A stretch of DNA of 5,827 bases from an uncultured Clostridia bacterium (GTDB lineage: Bacteria > Bacillota > Clostridia > Christensenellales > UBA1242), in assembly GCA_946612575.1 (NCBI GenBank), contig CAMOEU010000052.1, forward strand, positions 1 through 5,827. The letters run 5' to 3'. Below are positions 1-3,838 of this stretch, piece after piece. A program made the translations under genes and the position numbers. The notes under the pieces are model-generated. The model did not search any database and was not told the origin of the DNA. It saw nothing but the letters and a program-made list of their open reading frames with translations. Position 1 is the stretch's first letter; each line of letters begins with the position of its first letter.

Positions 1-47
1 GTGTTTGTCACTTTATTGATTTCTTAAAAGGAAGAAAAAGAAGATGA
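1..47 (+). CDS. spmA: SpmA spore maturation protein, C-terminal end only
   Basis: This is the last 14 complete codons of a gene that begins left of the window. Reading from base 3 gives VCHFIDFLKGRKRR and a TGA stop at 45-47. I chose this frame because it ends in a hydrophobic/aspartate stretch followed by a basic tail, the way Bacillus SpmA ends, and because its stop overlaps the spmB start as ATGA, a typical coupled arrangement. SpmA is a membrane protein with a nucleoside-recognition (Gate) domain that acts with SpmB in dehydration of the spore core. The identification rests mainly on position in front of spmB and on the tail, since no domain is visible here. Another frame gives a short hydrophobic end stopping at 25-27, which is less likely. 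Confidence 0.62.
   Translation, partial: VCHFIDFLKGRKRR
26..34 (+). promoter_or_regulatory. Ribosome binding site of spmB
   Basis: The purine run AAAAGGAAG lies inside the last codons of spmA, with about nine bases to the ATG at 44. It supports that ATG as the spmB start and suggests translation coupled to spmA through the ATGA overlap. Confidence 0.6.
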
Positions 48-550
48 GCGATTACATTTTGCCGGCAATTTTCCTTTTGGTCATCTCATACTCCATCATA
101 AAAAAGAAAAACACATATGGCTCATTTGTTAAAGGAGCAAAACAAGCAATTCCACTTGTCGTTTCCATCTTTCCATTTATTGCATCAATTTTGGTGGCTG
201 TTGCACTGCTTAGAGTGAGTGGCATAACTTCAGTTTTGTCTCAAATTTTATCTCCCGTGTTCAATTTTTTGGGAATCCCAACAGAGCTTTGCGAGCTTGT
301 TTTGCTTAGACCTTTCACAGGCAGTGGAAGCTATGGGATTTTGGAAAACATCTTTTCTTCATATGGGCCTGACAGTTATATTTCAAGATGTGCCTGTGTG
401 ATTATGGGCTGCAGCGAAACCATTTTTTATGTCGCAACAGTCTATCTTTCACAGACAAAAGTCAAAAAACTTTTCTATGCAATTCCTGTTGCACTTTTTT
501 GCTCACTTGTGGGCACCATTCTTGCCTGCTTAATTTGCAAAGTTATGTAA
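44..550 (+). CDS. spmB: SpmB spore maturation protein (nucleoside-recognition/Gate domain membrane protein)
   Basis: A 168-residue membrane protein, close to the roughly 175 residues usual for SpmB. Hydrophobic segments lie at about residues 4-20, 38-58, 115-134 and 145-165. Family signatures are the GAKQAIPL stretch (31-38), the LLRPFTGSGS loop (87-96), where most SpmB proteins have LRPLSGSGA, and GCSETIFYV (122-130). In Bacillus subtilis, SpmA and SpmB act in the developing spore to lower core water content and so raise heat resistance; the transported or recognised molecule is not settled. The ATG at 44 overlaps the spmA stop by 4 bases and has a good ribosome binding site. No dacB follows, unlike Bacillus, where spmA-spmB sit with dacB. 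I see no clear terminator after the TAA, so transcription may run on into the next gene. The family call is firm; activity in this organism is inferred. Confidence 0.92.
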   Translation: MSDYILPAIFLLVISYSIIKKKNTYGSFVKGAKQAIPLVVSIFPFIASILVAVALLRVSGITSVLSQILSPVFNFLGIPTELCELVLLRPFTGSGSYGILENIFSSYGPDSYISRCACVIMGCSETIFYVATVYLSQTKVKKLFYAIPVALFCSLVGTILACLICKVM

Positions 551-558
551 AATTGCTA

Positions 559-587
559 TTGACTTTTAAAATGGATTTTTATATAAT
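559..587 (+). promoter_or_regulatory. Sigma-A-type promoter of the coiled-coil gene
   Basis: TTGACT (559-564) and a perfect TATAAT (582-587) are separated by exactly 17 bases, five of six and six of six matches to the consensus. The predicted transcript start is near 594, giving a leader of about 15 bases that consists mostly of the ribosome binding site. This is the strongest promoter-like signal in the window and implies that the downstream gene can be expressed in vegetative cells, separately from spmAB. Confidence 0.82.
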
Positions 588-595
588 AATTTTAT

Positions 596-601
596 AAGAG
601 G
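596..601 (+). promoter_or_regulatory. Ribosome binding site of the coiled-coil gene
   Basis: AAGAGG is placed 7 bases before the ATG at 609 and fixes that start. It begins about two bases after the predicted transcript start, so the leader holds little else. Confidence 0.7.
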
Positions 602-608
602 AAAAAAT

Positions 609-1271
609 ATGAAAGATGCAATTTTTACAAATAAGCAAGCAAAAAAAATGAGATTGGTTCTTGAAAAAATCAATAAATCTGAAGCTGTCCAAGAAACTTT
701 GCTCAACTCAACAAAAAGGGAAATTAAACAAGCTCTTGAAAAGAAAAATCCAAGTGTTTATTCAGAATGTTTAGCTTCAATTTTTGCAAGTTTAAACAAT
801 CAAATCATCAGACTTAACTTGAGTTATAGAGACGACAACCTCAAAAATCTAAATGGAATGGTTTCATATAATGAACAATTGTATAAATTTATTTGTGCAA
901 GTGTAAAGTTTTTATCTCCAGATTTGGCTAATAGAGTTTATCAAATAAACACAAAAGTAGTTCATTTTCAAAACTGTGGTGGACAAGACCTTAAATACAA
1001 AAACTATCTCGAAAAGGCAATTTTGGAAGTAAGAAGGGAAGAGCTTTCAAAAACAACTGAAGTGGAAATTAAAAATGCTCAGAAAAAATTGTCTTCTTTA
1101 ACAAAAGAGCAAGACAACATCCTTAAACAAGAGGAAAAAGTTAAAAATAAAGTGAGAAAAATTCTCAAAAAGCTTAAGAAAGTTAGACTTGCAAAAATCT
1201 CAATAAACAGCAAGGTTGAAGAATCAAAACAAAAAATATCTGATTTAATGAAAGAAGAAAAGACTAGATAA
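609..1271 (+). CDS. Lysine-rich coiled-coil protein of unknown function
   Basis: I do not recognise this 220-residue protein. It has no signal peptide, membrane segment or known catalytic motif, so it is probably cytoplasmic. Residues 1-48 are charged and helix-prone. Residues 50-123 are less charged and more globular, with aromatic residues and cysteines at 54, 96 and 123. From about 132 to 218 there is a long Lys/Glu-rich helix with spaced Leu/Ile/Val, which looks like a coiled coil; 173-197 is especially basic (EEKVKNKVRKILKKLKKVR). The gene has its own strong promoter and ribosome binding site and ends in a hairpin terminator shared with the convergent yabB, so it looks like a single-gene unit, possibly also reached by read-through from spmAB. 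The basic helix could bind nucleic acid or self-associate, but that is a guess. The intact frame with good expression signals makes it a real gene. Confidence 0.85.
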   Translation: MKDAIFTNKQAKKMRLVLEKINKSEAVQETLLNSTKREIKQALEKKNPSVYSECLASIFASLNNQIIRLNLSYRDDNLKNLNGMVSYNEQLYKFICASVKFLSPDLANRVYQINTKVVHFQNCGGQDLKYKNYLEKAILEVRREELSKTTEVEIKNAQKKLSSLTKEQDNILKQEEKVKNKVRKILKKLKKVRLAKISINSKVEESKQKISDLMKEEKTR

Positions 1272-1285
1272 TTCTAGTCTTTTTT
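1258..1285. terminator. Shared intrinsic terminator of convergent genes
   Basis: A perfect inverted repeat, AAAAGACTAGA (1258-1268) and TCTAGTCTTTT (1273-1283) with the 4-base loop TAAT, is followed by a T run to 1285. On the minus strand the hairpin is followed by TTTCTTCTTT, so it can work for yabB as well, though with an interrupted T run. The stop codon of the plus-strand gene (1269-1271) fills the loop, and that of the minus-strand gene (1274-1276) lies in the stem. Confidence 0.8.
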
Positions 1286-2005
1286 ATTGAAATATTTTGT
1301 GTGTAAGACTGCCAAATAATCACCATTATCTTCATTTGTCACAAGGTTTGGAAAAACTTTCACACCATCTTTTGCACCTTTGACTGCCTTTACGACAGCA
1401 AGTTTAACTTTCCCTTTTCCGTTTTCTGTGAAAAACATTTCCTTGACTTTAAGCCCATTTTTTGAAAGATTTTCAATAAGTTCTATCACTCTTTCAGCAC
1501 TATAGCAAACATAAAAACTTCCGCCATTTTTCAGCATCTTGCTTGCAGTTTCACAAAGAGTGCTGCAAGAAAGACAAATTTCTTCTCTTGCAATCTTTCT
1601 CACTTTGTTTAACCCCTCTTCGCTCTTTTTAAAGTATGGTGGGTTTGAAAACACAACATCAACACTGTTTGGCTTTATGTGATTCCTGAAATTTTTAACA
1701 TCATCACAAACAAGCGATATTTTGTCTTGCAGAGAATTAAGCTCAATATTTTTCCTGCAAAGATTTGCCATTTCTTCTTGTATTTCAAAACAAGTGATTC
1801 TTTTCAGTTTGTTTTTTGCCTGAACAAGAATGGATATAACTCCGCTTCCAGCCCCAATCTCGACAGCAAAATCGTTTGGTTTTGTCTTGACAAAATTTGC
1901 CAAAATCACACTGTCAGAAGAAAATGTGTAAAGGTTTTTGTTTTGAATTATCTTAAGCCCATCACATTGCAAATCTTCCAGTCTTTCATTGTCACTCAAA
2001 ATCAT
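1274..2005 (-). CDS. yabB: tRNA1(Val) (adenine-N6)-methyltransferase-like protein, YabB/TrmN6 family
   Basis: A 243-residue class I S-adenosylmethionine-dependent methyltransferase. The N-terminus (residues 8-38, RLEDLQCDGLKIIQN, then FSSDSVILANFV) is typical of the YabB/YfiC family. The SAM site is VEIGAGSGVISI (48-59), with acidic residues at E74 (end of beta 2) and D101-D102. NPPY at 121-124 is the catalytic motif of N6-adenine methyltransferases. E. coli TrmN6 (YfiC) methylates A37 of tRNA1(Val); assignment of that exact substrate here is by family only. The ATG overlaps the ricT stop by 4 bases (ATGA) and follows an AAGGAA ribosome binding site, so translation is probably coupled. In B. 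subtilis yabA lies between ricT and yabB; here there is no room for it. A GIY-YIG protein and rsmI often follow, but here the operon ends at the shared terminator. Confidence 0.87.
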   Translation of the reverse strand: MILSDNERLEDLQCDGLKIIQNKNLYTFSSDSVILANFVKTKPNDFAVEIGAGSGVISILVQAKNKLKRITCFEIQEEMANLCRKNIELNSLQDKISLVCDDVKNFRNHIKPNSVDVVFSNPPYFKKSEEGLNKVRKIAREEICLSCSTLCETASKMLKNGGSFYVCYSAERVIELIENLSKNGLKVKEMFFTENGKGKVKLAVVKAVKGAKDGVKVFPNLVTNEDNGDYLAVLHTKYFNKKD

Positions 2006-2823
2006 TGTATTTCCTTTTTAAACTTCACTTCTTCAAGTGGATAAGTTTTTATTTCACTCTCCTCGCCTTTGACAAACTTGACATCAACTTCTCTTTTTAA
2101 TAGATCATTGAATGCAACAGTCCCTTGACCATCTTTTGTTGTGACAATGCTTCCAATTTTTGGCATAGCTTTGATTGCTTCTTGATAAATTGGGTTTTCA
2201 TAAGCAATACAGCACATAAGTTTTCCACAAAGCCCGCTTATGTTTGCAGGATTGAGTGACAAGTTTTGGTTTTTTGCCATTTTCATAGAAACTGGGCCAA
2301 GTTCGCCAAGATTTTGTGTGCAACAACACTCCTTCCCGCAAGGACCATAACCACCCAAAAGTCTGACTTCATCTCTTCCGCCAATTTGTCTAAGTTCGAT
2401 TTTTTTCTTGAGTTTGCTTGCAAGTTTTTTGACAAGTTCTCTAAAATCTACACGATTGTCTGAAGAAAAATTTATCACATACTTTTGATTGTCAAAACTT
2501 GCTTCAATCTTGACAATTTTCATATCCAAATTTTCTTCTTTAACAAGTTTCTTTATTTCACTATAATGTGTTTGAGCCTGTTTGTCATATTCGTCTGCTT
2601 TTTCCACCATCTCTTTTGTGGCAATTTTCAAAACATTTTTAAGCGGTGATGAAAGTGTGCTTGGATCAATACTTTCTTTTGTCCTAAACACTTTTCCCAT
2701 TTCAGCACCTTTTTCGGTGTCAACAATCACATAGTCTCCAACCTTGACATCAAGTCCGTTTGGATTGAAAGAATATATATTGTTGCTACTTCTAAATTTT
2801 ACACCAACAACATCTATTTGCAT
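2002..2823 (-). CDS. ricT: RicT (YaaT), PSP1-domain iron-sulfur regulatory protein
   Basis: A 273-residue protein, nearly the length of Bacillus YaaT/RicT. It has the PSP1 core and a cysteine-rich signature: GPCGKECCCTQ (160-170) and GLCGKLMCCIAYE (197-209), giving Cys 162, 166, 167, 168, 199, 204 and 205. In B. subtilis, RicT with RicA (YlbF) and RicF (YmcA) forms a complex carrying [4Fe-4S] clusters that supports RNase Y mRNA processing and affects sporulation, competence and biofilm formation. The ligand cysteines appear intact here. RicA and RicF are not in this window, which is normal because they are encoded elsewhere. The start is the ATG at 2821-2823, inside the end of holB (10-base overlap), preceded by GGAGG. 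It overlaps yabB by 4 bases. The protein acts in the cytoplasm. The family call is firm; the RNase Y role in this organism is inferred. Confidence 0.93.
   Translation of the reverse strand: MQIDVVGVKFRSSNNIYSFNPNGLDVKVGDYVIVDTEKGAEMGKVFRTKESIDPSTLSSPLKNVLKIATKEMVEKADEYDKQAQTHYSEIKKLVKEENLDMKIVKIEASFDNQKYVINFSSDNRVDFRELVKKLASKLKKKIELRQIGGRDEVRLLGGYGPCGKECCCTQNLGELGPVSMKMAKNQNLSLNPANISGLCGKLMCCIAYENPIYQEAIKAMPKIGSIVTTKDGQGTVAFNDLLKREVDVKFVKGEESEIKTYPLEEVKFKKEIQ
2006..2016 (-). promoter_or_regulatory. Ribosome binding site of yabB
   Basis: On the minus strand AAGGAA (complement of 2011-2016) stands 5 bases before the ATG that overlaps the ricT stop. It lies within the last ricT codons and supports the 2005 start. 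Confidence 0.6.
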
Positions 2824-3770
2824 AAATACTTAACCTCCAAAATCTTGAGCAAAAAATTGTCAATAAGCACAGTTGCATTTGCATTGAAGTCAACTTTTTC
2901 CCTAAACGAAGAAATAAGCTTTTCAATCTCGCAAAGTGCCGCAATAGTAAATTCTGCCTCAACATTTTTTATCTCGTCTTCATAAACAGAAAATTTGCAC
3001 AAAGCCTCACTTTCACATTTTTGTTTTATCATATCCTCAACACAAAGTGACAAAACTTCCAAAATCAAATCTTCTTTCCCTCTGAAATTTGCAAAGTTTT
3101 TTGAAAATTTAAGGACATCCTTGCTTGACTTCATTTCTGTAAAAATACTCACAGCAAAATCACACAAGCTTTTCAAATTATCGTCTTCATCAAGGGCTAT
3201 CGTTCTGCCAAGAAAACCATTTCCCAAAATGCAGGCAAGTTTGTTTTGACAATATTTTGAAATTTCTTGCTCGGAAAGTGGAGAAATGATAATTTTGTCA
3301 CATCTGCTTTTGATTGTTGGCAAAACCTTATCTTGTCTTTTTGCACTAAGAAGAAAATAAACATTTTTTGGTGGTTCTTCCAAAACCTTCAAAAGTTTGT
3401 TTTGTGCTTCGGCTGTTGAAACATCAAAATTGTTTATAACAAAAATCTTTTTATCAAAATTTACAGGTTTGATGAAAACTTCAGAAACAATTTCGTTTGA
3501 ATCCGAAACAAGAAGTTTTTCGTTGTTTTTTGGATAATATCTATTGTCAATGTCAGCACCATTCAAAATTTTTGCAAATTCAACACTGTTTTCATCAAAA
3601 AGTTCAAATGTTGGATATTGCAACATAAGTGCAGTCAAAACCTGAGACACTTTTGCGGTTTGCTCGTCATCACAAAAAAACAAAATAGAATTGGAAAGAG
3701 TCCCCCTTTCCTTTTTCTCTACCAAATTTTTGAAAAAATCTTGTTCTTTAATGCTTTGTGCCAAACTCAT
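2814..3770 (-). CDS. holB: DNA polymerase III delta-prime subunit (clamp loader)
   Basis: A 318-residue AAA+ family protein, the usual delta-prime length. The N-terminus aligns from residue 1 with the family pattern (IKEQDFFKNLVE, then LSNSILFF, where others read GQ, AHAYLF). The best evidence is residues 108-134: KKIFVINNFDVSTAEAQNKLLKVLEEPP, a Walker B-like and sensor region. It is followed by YFLLSA (138-143) and the SRC arginine-finger motif (155-157). A C-terminal helical collar is suggested by LIDNFLLKIL (302-311). The P-loop position reads FCDDEQTAK (32-40) and lacks the GxxGxGK glycines, as expected for a subunit that does not itself hydrolyse ATP. The zinc-binding cysteine cluster seen in many relatives near residues 50-75 is absent. 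The subunit works with DnaX and delta to load the beta sliding clamp. Upstream codons in frame reach a stop within four codons, so this ATG is the only sensible start, yet no ribosome binding site precedes it. It heads the operon with ricT and yabB. Confidence 0.9.
   Translation of the reverse strand: MSLAQSIKEQDFFKNLVEKKERGTLSNSILFFCDDEQTAKVSQVLTALMLQYPTFELFDENSVEFAKILNGADIDNRYYPKNNEKLLVSDSNEIVSEVFIKPVNFDKKIFVINNFDVSTAEAQNKLLKVLEEPPKNVYFLLSAKRQDKVLPTIKSRCDKIIISPLSEQEISKYCQNKLACILGNGFLGRTIALDEDDNLKSLCDFAVSIFTEMKSSKDVLKFSKNFANFRGKEDLILEVLSLCVEDMIKQKCESEALCKFSVYEDEIKNVEAEFTIAALCEIEKLISSFREKVDFNANATVLIDNFLLKILEVKYLCK
2834..2838 (-). promoter_or_regulatory. Ribosome binding site of ricT, inside holB
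   Basis: A full GGAGG on the minus strand lies 10 bases before the ricT ATG and within the coding end of holB. It is the strongest ribosome binding site of the operon and contrasts with holB, which has none. Confidence 0.65.
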
Positions 3771-3776
3771 ATGATG

Positions 3777-3805
3777 ATTTTATCACAAAACCGCATAAAA
3801 AGCAA
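3777..3805 (-). promoter_or_regulatory. Candidate holB operon promoter, extended -10 type
   Basis: On the minus strand TTGCTT (complement of 3800-3805), a 17-base spacer and TAAAAT (complement of 3777-3782) are present. The -10 is directly preceded by TGA, which forms the TGn extended -10 element. The -35 box matches only three of six consensus bases, so the call relies on the extended -10. The predicted transcript start falls on or within a base or two of the holB ATG at 3770. The -35 box lies just beyond the T run of the ATPase terminator. Confidence 0.5.
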
Positions 3806-3838
3806 AAATAAAATTGCATTATTTTGTTAATGCAATTT
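3804..3838 (-). terminator. Intrinsic terminator of the P-type ATPase gene
   Basis: A perfect 11-base inverted repeat, AAATTGCATTA and TAATGCAATTT with a 6-base loop (3822-3827), is followed on the minus strand by TATTTTT. The ATPase stop codon (3827-3829) lies at the stem-loop junction. The stem is AT-rich with only two G-C pairs, so termination may be leaky and allow some read-through into holB. On the plus strand no T run follows the hairpin, so it should act on the minus strand only. Confidence 0.72.

Noticed and set aside
1..27. Frame 1 reading (VFVTLLIS, stop at 25-27) as the end of the upstream gene
   Set aside because: The frame ending at 47 has the basic tail expected for SpmA and the usual ATGA overlap with spmB, so it fits better.
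388..597. Plus-strand open frame overlapping the end of spmB and running into the promoter
   Set aside because: It is out of frame with conserved spmB and overlaps the near-consensus promoter at 559-587; it has no recognisable protein pattern.
582..597. Inverted-repeat-like AT run around the -10 box as an spmAB terminator or operator
   Set aside because: The stem is short and all A/T with no following T run, so it is explained by the TATAAT box and AT-rich sequence.
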